Positions 18,644-26,254 of a stretch of DNA of 64,000 bases are shown here, one piece after another. Under the pieces are notes generated by a model. That model was not told where the DNA came from and searched no databases. It saw only the letters and a list, made by a program, of their open reading frames with translations. Source of the DNA: CAWKMN01 sp963850765 (GTDB lineage Bacteria; Chloroflexota; Anaerolineae; Aggregatilineales; Aggregatilineaceae); assembly GCA_963850765.1 (NCBI GenBank), contig CAWKMN010000009.1, positions 372,001 through 436,000 on the forward strand, in the 5' to 3' direction. The position numbers and the translations under genes were made by a program. Numbering within the stretch: the stretch's first letter is position 1; each line of letters starts with the position of its first letter.

Positions 18644-20695
18644 ATGCTCGTCAATGAACAGCCCGAACAGGATACGTCGTTTCACACGCAAGGTCCGCTG
18701 CCGCCCGATGCCACCGCCCTGTATATCGCGCGCAAAGCCGACGAATCGCTGGAACGCCTGATCAACAAGCGCGATTATGTGGCGCTGATCGGCCCGCGAT
18801 GCAGCGGCAAATCCAGCATGCTGATGCGCCAGTGGCGGCGGCTGCACGATCTGCCGCTGTATATCCCGGTCTATCTCTCGCTCGGCCAGCTTCGCAGCCT
18901 GCCCGAAGCGGACTGGTACGGCCAGATTCACCTGCAAATCGCGCGGCAGACCAACGGCTTGCTGCCCGTCCCGCGCGACCCGGCTCCGCACGCGCTCGCC
19001 CTGCAAGAAGAGATCGTGATGGCGCTCGAAGGCCCGCTCACCGGCAAGGTGCTGGTCGTGCTGCTGGACCAGATCGAAGCGACGCCGGACGAGTTAAGCA
19101 CAGGGTTTTTTGCCACCCTGCGCGAGATGTTCGTCAACCGCTGGATGCGCCCCGCGCTGCATAACGCCGTGTTTGTGCTGGCCGGGCGGTTTATCCCCGA
19201 TGAGCTGATCAAAGACCCGGCGATCTCCCCCTTCCGCGTGACCGAGATCGTCTATGTGGACGACGCGACGCTGGAAGGGATCACCGGGCTGGTGGCCGGG
19301 CTGGCGAACGGCAAGCGCCAGCTATCCTCAGATGTGCCCGCGCGCATCTACGAGTGGACTGAAGGCGACGTGTACCTGACTCATAAGCTGTGCGCCGGGC
19401 TGGCGCGTGACGTGGGTGAGGGCGCGATCCTGCTGGCGGATGTGGATCGCGCGGCGCGGCGGCACCTGTACGAAGATGAGATTTTCCGCAAGATGTGGAC
19501 GCGCATCCAGGCTGATCCGCAGGCGCTCGATCTGCTGACGACGCTGCTCGAACACCGCGAGCCGGTGCGTTTTACGCTGCTTCAGCGGCACATCATGACC
19601 GCATGGCTCGAAGGCGCGATCAAGGCGGATACAGGCGGGTTCTGCGCGCTGCACAGTCTGGTCCACGAGAGCGTATTTTATTCGCTGCAAAGCACGCGCT
19701 CCGGCCACCCGAAGGTGCGCCGCTCGCACGCCATGAATCTCCACGAAGATCAGACGGTGTTACGCAGCCGCTACCGGCTGGAACAGGTGCTGCATCCCGG
19801 CCTGACGAGTTATGTCTACAAGGGCACCGATCTCGAAACCGAGCAGGCGATCGCCGTCAAGCAGTTGATGATCTCGCGTGACCTGAACGAGATGGCGTGG
19901 CATCGCTTCCAGCGTGAAAGCGACGCGCTGCGCCGGCTGAATCACCCCAATATCGTCAAGCTGATCGACGCCTTTCACGACGGCGATTTTGAATATATCG
20001 TGATGGAATACATTTTTGGCGGCTCGCTGTTCGACCGGCTGAATCGCGAGGGCCGTCTGCCGCTGCGGCAGGCGCTCGATATCACCCTGAAGCTGGCGGA
20101 CGCGCTCGAACACGCCCACCAGCACGACATCATTCACCGCGACGTCAAGCCGTCCAACGCCATGCTGACGCACGACTATTCGCCCCGGCTGGCGGATTTT
20201 GGCGTGGCGCGGCTGAACTATCACCAGCGTGTCACCCTGCCGCATACCGTGATCGGCACGACGCCCTATCTCAGCCCCGAAGGCGTGATGGGCGAGATGA
20301 TCGATGCCCGCGGGGATGTCTGGTCGCTGGGGGTGATGCTGTTCGAGATGCTGGCCGGCACGCTGCCGTTCGTGGGCCGCACCGACGATCTGATCGCGCA
20401 CGCCATCCTCGACAAGGATGTGCCGAATATTCGCCATATCCGCCCGGAGGTGCCGACTCCCGTGGTGGAGGTACTCGACCAGATGCTCAGCAAGTCCCTG
20501 ACCCACCGCACGCCGTCCGCCGCCGCCGCCCGCGATCTGATCAAGGCCGCGCTGGCGGGTCTGCCGGACGAGAGCGCGGAGAATGGCCAATCCAGCGCCG
20601 GGACGTTAAAACGTCCCGGCTGTCACCAAAAAAGTCCAGGCATGATGGGTACTCTGTTTAGCATCTTTGCCAACGCTGATTTACCCCTCCCGTAA
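18644..20695 (+). CDS. AAA-type ATPase fused to Ser/Thr protein kinase
   Basis: An N-terminal ATPase and a C-terminal Hanks-type kinase share one chain of about 683 residues. The ATPase (about 20-330) has Walker A GPRCSGKSS near residue 50 and a Walker B-like VLVVLLDQIE ending near 144; it resembles AAA-like domains (PF14516) that precede sensor modules. The kinase (about 375-645) has the catalytic Lys of IAVKQLM at 406, HRDVKPSN with Asp500, DFG with Asp518 and GTTPYLSPEG. Its glycine-rich loop is degenerate (LHPGLTSYVYKG). It should phosphorylate Ser/Thr targets that the FHA and PP2C proteins could read and erase. The last 30 or so residues (from SSAGTLKRPGCHQKS) come from a family D repeat. 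TTG at 18611 is an alternative start. Confidence 0.88.
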   Translation: MLVNEQPEQDTSFHTQGPLPPDATALYIARKADESLERLINKRDYVALIGPRCSGKSSMLMRQWRRLHDLPLYIPVYLSLGQLRSLPEADWYGQIHLQIARQTNGLLPVPRDPAPHALALQEEIVMALEGPLTGKVLVVLLDQIEATPDELSTGFFATLREMFVNRWMRPALHNAVFVLAGRFIPDELIKDPAISPFRVTEIVYVDDATLEGITGLVAGLANGKRQLSSDVPARIYEWTEGDVYLTHKLCAGLARDVGEGAILLADVDRAARRHLYEDEIFRKMWTRIQADPQALDLLTTLLEHREPVRFTLLQRHIMTAWLEGAIKADTGGFCALHSLVHESVFYSLQSTRSGHPKVRRSHAMNLHEDQTVLRSRYRLEQVLHPGLTSYVYKGTDLETEQAIAVKQLMISRDLNEMAWHRFQRESDALRRLNHPNIVKLIDAFHDGDFEYIVMEYIFGGSLFDRLNREGRLPLRQALDITLKLADALEHAHQHDIIHRDVKPSNAMLTHDYSPRLADFGVARLNYHQRVTLPHTVIGTTPYLSPEGVMGEMIDARGDVWSLGVMLFEMLAGTLPFVGRTDDLIAHAILDKDVPNIRHIRPEVPTPVVEVLDQMLSKSLTHRTPSAAAARDLIKAALAGLPDESAENGQSSAGTLKRPGCHQKSPGMMGTLFSIFANADLPLP

Positions 20696-20745
20696 ATCCG
20701 CATCCAGGACGCGCGGCGCGGGTGCGGTTGAAACGCGCTCGCCTT
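20597..20745. repeat. Family D repeat overlapping the kinase 3' end
   Basis: This copy has GGGACGTTAAAACGTCCCGG as a perfect stem, then CAAAAAAGTCC, and a partial GGCGCGGGTGCGGTTGAAACG. Related copies are at 34741-34875 and 40268-40385. The kinase reading frame enters it and ends inside. Confidence 0.8.
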
Positions 20746-20860
20746 GCTCCACAATGCGGGCTACAATTTACGCGAAATCGGAAAGATACTGGCGATGGTC
20801 GAGACGGATCAGGCATTAGTGGTACAAGCATGGGCTGAGATTCAGGGAGATAAGGTAACA
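20744..20860 (+). pseudogene. Possible DUF4160 remnant
   Basis: The frame leading into the DUF2442 gene encodes NLREIGKILAMVETDQALV and QAWAEIQGD. This resembles the C-terminal helix of DUF4160 proteins, whose genes usually sit directly before a DUF2442 gene. The rest of DUF4160 is missing where the family D repeat begins, so this looks like a truncated partner. The similarity is by eye only. Confidence 0.4.
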
Positions 20861-21148
20861 ATGCCCGCAGACTTTGAATACAACTATGATACCGATCGGC
20901 CCGTGGCGGTCAGTGTTCATGATGGCAAAGTATGGGTAACACTGGCCGATGGGCGCGACATCAGCAATCCGCTGGACTGGCATCCCTGGCTCACCAGTGC
21001 CACCCCTGAACAGCTAGCCAAGATTGAGCTTGATCCCTTCAGCGTCTATTGGCCCGATCTCGATGAAGGGCTGGATATCGAGGGCATGCTGCGCGGTATC
21101 CATTCGCGAGACATACGCCCTACGGAACAGGCCAAAGCCGGGTCATAA
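20861..21148 (+). CDS. DUF2442 domain protein
   Basis: This protein of about 95 residues matches the DUF2442 pattern: VAVSVHDGKVWVTLADGRDI, NPLDWHPWLTSATPEQLAKI, and a WPDLDEGLDIEGMLRG C terminus. The family is short, of unknown function, and commonly encoded next to DUF4160 in pairs that look like toxin-antitoxin modules. The ATG at 20861 is chosen because AAGGT precedes it at good spacing. The longer reading frame from 20744 would instead include the presumed DUF4160 remnant. Confidence 0.75.
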   Translation: MPADFEYNYDTDRPVAVSVHDGKVWVTLADGRDISNPLDWHPWLTSATPEQLAKIELDPFSVYWPDLDEGLDIEGMLRGIHSRDIRPTEQAKAGS

Positions 21149-21172
21149 CGATATGATGGCTTTGCCACTCGC

Positions 21173-21787
21173 CTACTTGACCACGCGATAGCGCAGATGC
21201 GTCACATTCGGAGCCTCGACCACCCGGACAATTTCGAGTTGGATGGGTGTTGGGCCGAGGTAGTCGAACAGCCGGACTCCGCCGCCGAGCAGCACCGGAG
21301 CCAGATCGATGTGGATCGCGTCCATTAACCCGGCCCGGATCACCTGCTGGGCGATCCTCGCGCTGCTGATGCCCACGACCTTATCCCCGGCTGCCTGCTG
21401 CGCCTGACGAACCGCGCTCTCGACGCCATCCGTCACGAACGTAAACGGCGATCCCGGCTTGAGCCATTCGTGCGGGGGATGGTGGGTGACGATAAAACAC
21501 GGTCCACCCCCTGGTGGATGGCCGCCCCACGCCCCGGCGATATCGAACATGCGCCGCCCCGCGACCATCGCCCCGAGCGTGCTCCATTCCTCCTGAAGCA
21601 GATCCGCGCTGGCTCGTGAGATGTGGAAGACCATATCCGTGCCCGCCAGCGGAAAATCGACGTCGCCGCTGTTGTACCACGCAAAGAGCGCCTCACCGCC
21701 GTCGCCTAACCCGTTTTCAGGACTATCGTTCGGCCCGGCGACAAAGCCATCCAGCGACATAGACAGTTCGACGATCACCTTGCCCAT
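21173..21787 (-). CDS. Dihydrofolate reductase family protein (RibD C-terminal-like)
   Basis: The protein has 204 residues and belongs to the DHFR-like/RibD-C family (YyaP/YwjB-like). Landmarks are VIVELSMSLDGFVAGPND at the N terminus, MVAGRRMFDIAGAWGG in the middle, the HHPPHEWLKPG turn, and DAIHIDLAPVLLGGGVRLFD near the end. Members bind a pyridine nucleotide and reduce an unidentified substrate. They are common accessory genes and rarely essential. The gene is convergent with the DUF2442 gene, 24 bases apart, and stands alone. Confidence 0.85.
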   Translation of the reverse strand: MGKVIVELSMSLDGFVAGPNDSPENGLGDGGEALFAWYNSGDVDFPLAGTDMVFHISRASADLLQEEWSTLGAMVAGRRMFDIAGAWGGHPPGGGPCFIVTHHPPHEWLKPGSPFTFVTDGVESAVRQAQQAAGDKVVGISSARIAQQVIRAGLMDAIHIDLAPVLLGGGVRLFDYLGPTPIQLEIVRVVEAPNVTHLRYRVVK

Positions 21788-21919
21788 AGCCAGCCTCCAT
21801 AGGTCTGTGCAGCGATTTCGTTAGAACGTTTGTATCATAAGGCGAGGGAGGTTAGCAACGGGAGGCGACTTCTCGTCGCCCCAAAATCGGCTATAATCGG
21901 CAGTATATCAGCGGAGTAA

Positions 21920-22231
21920 ATGTACATGGTCGCAACCGTTCTCAGCATCGACACCATCGTATCCGATCCCAAGATTCGCGGCGGGCGTCCGATCATCGCG
22001 GGCACTGGGATTCGGGTGATCGACATCGTCGCCGGGCATGTTTACAAGCAGTACACGCCTGAAGAAATGGCCGTTGGCTATGATCTGTTGGTTGGGCAGG
22101 TGTACGCGGCCCTGGCATACTACTACATGCACAAGGCGGAGATCGATCAGGATATGCGCGAGGATGCTGCCCGCGCCGAGAAACTTATCGAGGAATTGGA
22201 TAAACAAGGAAAAGTGATTCGCCTTGAGTGA
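21920..22231 (+). CDS. DUF433 domain antitoxin-like protein
   Basis: This 103-residue protein matches DUF433. SDPKIRGGRPIIAGTGIRV is the family hallmark, and HVYKQYTPEEMAVGYDLLVG follows in a helix-turn-helix-like region. DUF433 genes usually precede a DUF5615 PIN-like gene and are thought to be antitoxins. Here the next gene overlaps it by eight bases, so translation is probably coupled. The second ATG, two codons in, could also be the start. Confidence 0.85.
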   Translation: MYMVATVLSIDTIVSDPKIRGGRPIIAGTGIRVIDIVAGHVYKQYTPEEMAVGYDLLVGQVYAALAYYYMHKAEIDQDMREDAARAEKLIEELDKQGKVIRLE

Positions 22232-22568
22232 ATTACTGTTCTACTTCGATGAAAACGTTGAGCTTGCGGTTAGCGAGCAGCTTGAAAAAGCAGGCTTTGA
22301 CGTTGTTTCCGTGCGCAGCCTGAACACTCGCGGCACAGAAGACATCGAACATTTGCAGACTGCCACCACAATGGGGCGCGTGTTATGTACCTATGACTCC
22401 GATTTCCTGTCGCTGGCAAGTCAGGGCATAGAACATGCGGGGATCGCGTTTGCTCAAAGCGAAAAGACGACGATTGGGGATTGGGTGCGTGAGTTACGTT
22501 TCCTGCATTCAACTGTCACTGCGGAGCAGGCACGAGGACAAATCTTCTACATAAAAACGAGAGGATAG
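22224..22568 (+). CDS. DUF5615 PIN-like toxin
   Basis: This 114-residue protein is a DUF5615 (Mut7-C/PIN-like) protein. It begins LLFYFDENVELAVSEQLEKA, with the acidic pair D-E in the first strand. It continues with VVSVRSLNTRGTEDIEHLQ, and then RVLCTYDSDFLSLASQG, which carries the central acidic D-x-D. These acids would form the metal site of a PIN-type nuclease. The start is a TTG overlapping the end of the DUF433 gene by eight bases. The two form a probable toxin-antitoxin pair. Confidence 0.85.
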   Translation: MSELLFYFDENVELAVSEQLEKAGFDVVSVRSLNTRGTEDIEHLQTATTMGRVLCTYDSDFLSLASQGIEHAGIAFAQSEKTTIGDWVRELRFLHSTVTAEQARGQIFYIKTRG

Positions 22569-22595
22569 ACGAGAAAGGCCAGGCGGCCCGCTGAG

Positions 22596-23072
22596 ATGAC
22601 CGACATGAACCAGGAACAACTCAAGCGAGTAGCTCACAGGCTGTTGGGGTTGTTAGCCGAAGAAAAGATTCCAATCCAATGGCTTTCGGTCCTCGTAGAT
22701 GTTCCTGCTGCCTACCTCACCGCGATCATCACGAACTTCCCGATCCGGATGCGATCCCTTGGGGATATTGCGGTGACGGTGTCGGATGTACAAGAGAGAT
22801 GGGACATCACGGTAGCATTGGCGATAATTCCGAGGAAAAAAGGAAGCTCCTTCCCCGGCAGTGATACCCTGGAGCGGAACGCCAGCAGCGAGATAACCGA
22901 TGCTGAAAGTGGGCCGATAGACGAACCGAAAGCACGCGACATCGCCGCGAAGATCCGGGCGATTTTCGTCGAGGCTGGGCTGGAGGTCGCCGGCTTTCAA
23001 GTGCTGGTGACGGTGCCAACCGAATTCTACGAGTTCAATCAAGCATCATTTCGCGCCCACGGACCCTTTTGA
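22596..23072 (+). CDS. Hypothetical protein
   Basis: I do not recognise this 158-residue protein. It has an amphipathic N-terminal helix (QEQLKRVAHRLLGLLAEEK), a middle with IAVTVSDVQERWDITVALAI, and a C terminus RAIFVEAGLEVAGFQVLVTV. It has no signal peptide, membrane helix or metal-binding motif. Its codon use is ordinary for the window, and it starts 28 bases after the DUF5615 stop, so it could be co-transcribed with the pair. No good ribosome site precedes the ATG. Confidence 0.5.
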   Translation: MTDMNQEQLKRVAHRLLGLLAEEKIPIQWLSVLVDVPAAYLTAIITNFPIRMRSLGDIAVTVSDVQERWDITVALAIIPRKKGSSFPGSDTLERNASSEITDAESGPIDEPKARDIAAKIRAIFVEAGLEVAGFQVLVTVPTEFYEFNQASFRAHGPF

Positions 23073-23145
23073 CAAACAAGTGTATGTGAAATGGGAGCAC
23101 TACACTTTCGGGTTTAGGCGCAATGGCCCCGCAACATCCTGACAC

Positions 23146-23168
23146 AAAAAAAGCGCCATTGATGGCCC
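23146..23168 (-). terminator. Weak terminator after the glutamine amidotransferase gene
   Basis: On the minus strand, GCCATCAATGGC with a short stem is followed by GC and seven T. It lies 45 bases after the stop at 23213, at the edge of a family E repeat. Confidence 0.4.
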
Positions 23169-23212
23169 TTCCGAGACATAGCCGGGAGATTCATTGCCCG
23201 GCGATCTCCGCT
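23161..23212. repeat. Family E partial copy
   Basis: GGCCCTTCCGAGACATAGCC and TTGCCCGGCGATCTCCGC match the right half of the element at 899-1035. It ends exactly at the amidotransferase stop codon. Confidence 0.65.
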
Positions 23213-23899
23213 CTACCACCACGTGCCGCGCTCAAAAAATCGCCGGAACAGCCGCGCGTCCGCTTCGGCGGACGGCGTCGGGCGCTCCGGGTGCCACTGC
23301 ACGCCGAGCACCGGCTTTGCGCGATGGAATATCCCTTCGACCACGCCATCCGCCGGACACAGCGCGAACACCTCCAGCGTAGGAGCCAGCCCCTCGCGTG
23401 AGATACCCTGGTGATGATACGTGTTCACCCGCAGACCATCCGCACCGATCACATCCGCGAAGCGCACATCGCAGATCTGGATGTCGTGCGCATCACTGCC
23501 CTTGCCATGGATCCGGCTGCCAAGCTCCGTGGGGATGTCCTGCACCAGCCCGCCGCCAAAATACACGTTGAGCATCTGGATGCCCCGGCAGATGCCAAGC
23601 ACCGGCCGGTTTTGCTCCGTCGCCCAGTCCAGCAGGGCGGATTCGGTCTGGTCGCGGGTGGGCGCGATCTCGTTGGACGCGGTGTTCGGCTGGCCGTACC
23701 GCTCCGGGGCGATGTCGCCGCCGCCGGTCAGAACCAGCCCCTGCACGTCCAGCGCCGCCAGATAAGCGCGCAGATCCGGCAGGTGGTTCGGGATCACGAT
23801 CGGCAGCAGGCCAATCGACATCAGGTAAGGCACGTATTGGTGCCGCAGAAAATCATAGCCTCGTTCGGGATCGGTGCTGATCGATAGCGCGACTTTCAT
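23213..23899 (-). CDS. Class I glutamine amidotransferase-like hydrolase (Peptidase C26/PuuD-like)
   Basis: This enzyme of 228 residues has the class I amidotransferase fold of the C26 family, which includes gamma-glutamyl-GABA hydrolase. The nucleophile lies in VLGICRGIQMLNVYFGGG, and the His-Glu pair in VLGVQWHPERP. VLTGGGDIAPERYGQP is the usual N-terminal substrate loop. It probably hydrolyses a gamma-glutamyl amide. The substrate is not determined by the sequence, and no puu genes are nearby. Its start overlaps the stop of the phosphatase gene by four bases (ATGA), so the two are translationally coupled. Confidence 0.88.
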   Translation of the reverse strand: MKVALSISTDPERGYDFLRHQYVPYLMSIGLLPIVIPNHLPDLRAYLAALDVQGLVLTGGGDIAPERYGQPNTASNEIAPTRDQTESALLDWATEQNRPVLGICRGIQMLNVYFGGGLVQDIPTELGSRIHGKGSDAHDIQICDVRFADVIGADGLRVNTYHHQGISREGLAPTLEVFALCPADGVVEGIFHRAKPVLGVQWHPERPTPSAEADARLFRRFFERGTWW

Positions 23900-24475
23900 C
23901 GGTTCGCCTCTCCCTGCTGTAATGCTTCAAACCGCCGGAGCTGTTCCATCTGCGGCGGCATGATGTTGATGAAGGGGCGCGTCCGCCGGATCGCCGTCAG
24001 CGCCTCGTCCAGCGTCATCCCCTGCGTCATGAGGTACGCGGCGACCTGCGTGGGCGCGCGTCCGACCCCGCCCGCGCAGTGGACGTACACCTTCCCGCCG
24101 CCCTTGATCACGTCCCGCATAAAGTCCGCGCCGCGCTGCAAATGCTCGATGGTCGGGGCGTCGTCGTCGATGGTCGGCAGGTGGCAGTAATCGACCAGGG
24201 TCAGGCCGTGCGCGGCGTCGTCATACTCGGTGCGCAGATTCACTACCCCGCTCACGCCCCACTGTTCGAGCGCGCGTTTGCCGCGCCGCCCGTACTGCCC
24301 ACCAATATACACGTCCGGCGTGACACGGCTGTAGCGCAGCAGGGGGATCCCGGTCAGCTTGGAGTATCCGCGCCCGTGCGCCCAGATCAGCGTCGTCCGC
24401 ACGCCCTGCGTCCGCAGCCGGCGGATTAGAAGGCTCAGCCCTTTTCGCGCATAACGCAGCAGTTTTGTGGATCAT
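23896..24475 (-). CDS. Dual-specificity protein phosphatase (frameshift at codon 4)
   Basis: The CX5R active site is intact (VYVHCAGGVGRAPTQVAAYL) with an upstream general-acid loop (HLPTIDDDAPTIEHLQRG), so this is a cysteine-based dual-specificity phosphatase. The open frame begins at a GTG at 24402. An ATG at 24475 preceded by AAAGGAAACC opens MIHKTA. Dropping one A from the AAAA at about 24464 gives MIHKLLRYARKGLSLLIRR, joining naturally to TLIWAHGRG. I therefore take 24475 as the true start, interrupted by a one-base indel. It overlaps the amidotransferase gene by four bases. Confidence 0.8.
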
Positions 24476-24506
24476 GGTTTCCTTTGGAGACGAAAAGACA
24501 GCTATT

Positions 24507-24600
24507 AGCCGTTAGCTGTTAGCGATTAGCAGGTATTTTGCGGTTACTCTATATAGAATATCCTGGCTGCGCTAATGGCTAACAGCTAATCGCCAACTGC
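24507..24600. repeat. Family F tract, GCTAAC type
   Basis: Tandem TTAGCCGTTAGCTGTTAGCG units face AATGGCTAACAGCTAATCGC across a central AT-rich stretch (CTCTATATAGAATATCC), forming an inverted pair. It lies in the space between two minus-strand genes. Confidence 0.7.
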
Positions 24601-24612
24601 TTGAATCAAAAC

Positions 24613-25731
24613 TCACTTCGCCACAGGCACCCGCACAGAATCCTCGGGCAGCGGTTCCGGCGAATCACCTCGACCGTCGCCGTGCCGCCCATCGGACGAG
24701 GACGGCAAATCCGGCGGTTTGCGCTTTTCGCGCTCGGCCACCAGCGTGCGCCGCAGGAAGACTACACCGCCAATCAGCGCGCGGCCCCAGTCCATCACCC
24801 GGACGATCAGCGCGATCACCCCCGCCGAGGCGCTGCCCACGCCGATCAGCCCCAGGAAAAACACGTAAGCCGACTCTTTGACGCCCAACGACGCCGGGGA
24901 GAGGGGGATCAATTCGGAGGTCGTGATCAGGGCGATCATCGGCACGAACGCCAGCAGCGGCACCGGCTCGGTGACGGCGGTCAGGATCAGGTAGACCGCG
25001 CCCATCGTCAGCGCGTTGGCGATCACCGACAGCCCGAACATCAGCAGCAGGATCCCCGGCTGCCACAGATGTACGGAGAACGCTTCCTGCAAACGCTGGA
25101 CCTTCTCCGCAAAACGTCCCATTTTCAGGCGGCGCAGGAGCATCACAATCGGCCCCATGAACCAGCCCTGCCGCAGGATCACAATCGCCACGATGCCCGC
25201 CGCGAACATGGCGTGGACCGCCAGTTGGAACAGGATCGGCACCTCGTCATCATCCATCAGCAGCGCGCACACGCTCCCCGCCGCGACAATGGCCAGCATG
25301 CCCATCCCGCGCTCGATCAGCACGGACGAGGTCGAGTCGGCTGCGCGGCCCGTCTTGGCGGCCGTATCGACCGCTCGCACCGCATCCCCGCCGATGTTCG
25401 AGGGCAGGATGGTGTTGAAAAACGCGCCGACCATATACGTGCCGAGCAGCCGCCCGAAGCCGACATTCATCCGGCTCTGGCGAACCAGCAGGCTCCAGCG
25501 GTATGCCTTCACGACGGTGCTGATCAAAGTGAGGGAGAATGCGAGAGGCACCATATGCCAATCGACCTCGCGCAGTTTGTCCCGGTCCCCGGCGACCAGG
25601 GCGATCACAAACGCCATCAGGCCGAATGCGACGATCAGCCGCAGCCATAAAAACACACGCGCACGGTGCTGCTTAAGCCATGTAATCACCGATGCGCGCC
25701 GGGAAGCATGAGACGAGAGATTAGTGGCCAT
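24613..25731 (-). CDS. Lysylphosphatidylglycerol synthase-like transmembrane protein (UPF0104)
   Basis: This 372-residue membrane protein has about eight hydrophobic segments and belongs to the LPG_synthase_TM family, which is the flippase part of MprF and also stands alone. Family landmarks are KAYRWSLLVRQSRMNVGFGR, VGAFFNTILPSNIGGDAVRA, SSVLIERGMGMLA and SELIPLSPASLGVKESAYVF. Alone it lacks an aminoacyl-transferase domain, so a role in lipid or glycolipid translocation is inferred. The last 40 residues are a Ser/Pro/Glu-rich cytoplasmic tail. It stands alone between repeat-rich gaps. Confidence 0.85.
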   Translation of the reverse strand: MATNLSSHASRRASVITWLKQHRARVFLWLRLIVAFGLMAFVIALVAGDRDKLREVDWHMVPLAFSLTLISTVVKAYRWSLLVRQSRMNVGFGRLLGTYMVGAFFNTILPSNIGGDAVRAVDTAAKTGRAADSTSSVLIERGMGMLAIVAAGSVCALLMDDDEVPILFQLAVHAMFAAGIVAIVILRQGWFMGPIVMLLRRLKMGRFAEKVQRLQEAFSVHLWQPGILLLMFGLSVIANALTMGAVYLILTAVTEPVPLLAFVPMIALITTSELIPLSPASLGVKESAYVFFLGLIGVGSASAGVIALIVRVMDWGRALIGGVVFLRRTLVAEREKRKPPDLPSSSDGRHGDGRGDSPEPLPEDSVRVPVAK

Positions 25732-25883
25732 AAATGATACCGTTAACCGATGACGAAAGGAATTGCTGTGATTCAGCGAACCCAGAGCGGCGAATTATAG
25801 CAGAGCGGCCAACGCCCGCCAATGCACGAGTTAGCCGGGCGTGACGCACTGATCAGCTTTGCTTGGGGTTTCCCCTAGTGTTG

Positions 25884-26243
25884 GCCCCTCCCTAAATCCC
25901 TCCCCACAAGGTGGAGAGGGACTTGGCCGAGCCCCTTTTTCCCCAAATACTCCACGCGGTGAGAAGGAGGGGGCAGGGGAGGGGCCAATCAGGGCGAAAT
26001 CAGCCGAGATCCCCTTAGCTTAATGCCTATGGGTTAACAAACCCGCCCCGACGATTCTCTCCTGGTAGGCATCTCTGCGATCTCTTCGTATCCGCGGTTC
26101 AATCTTTTCCCATTATCTACGCACGATCACGGTGATCGTTTCATACAGAAAAAGAAAGATGAGAAAACGAGAGAATACACCTCTGGTTTTCTCATCTTTT
26201 ACCTTGTCTTTCCTCTGTGTGCTCTGTGTCCTCTGTGGTGAAT
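25884..26243. repeat. Repeat cluster of families C, B and A
   Basis: A family C copy at 25884-25987 (CCCTCCCCACAAGGTGGAG; GGAGGGGGCAGGGGAGGGGC), a family B-like GGGTTAACAAACCCGCCCC at 26032, and family A pieces at 26060-26108 and 26205-26243 fill this gap of about 520 bases. I see no gene. Confidence 0.8.
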
Positions 26244-26254
26244 GGCTTTTCCCC

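Noticed and set aside
24601..25650. 349-codon frame opposite the LPG-synthase-like gene
   Set aside because: Arg/His/Asp-rich shadow; the sense frame has membrane helices and family motifs.
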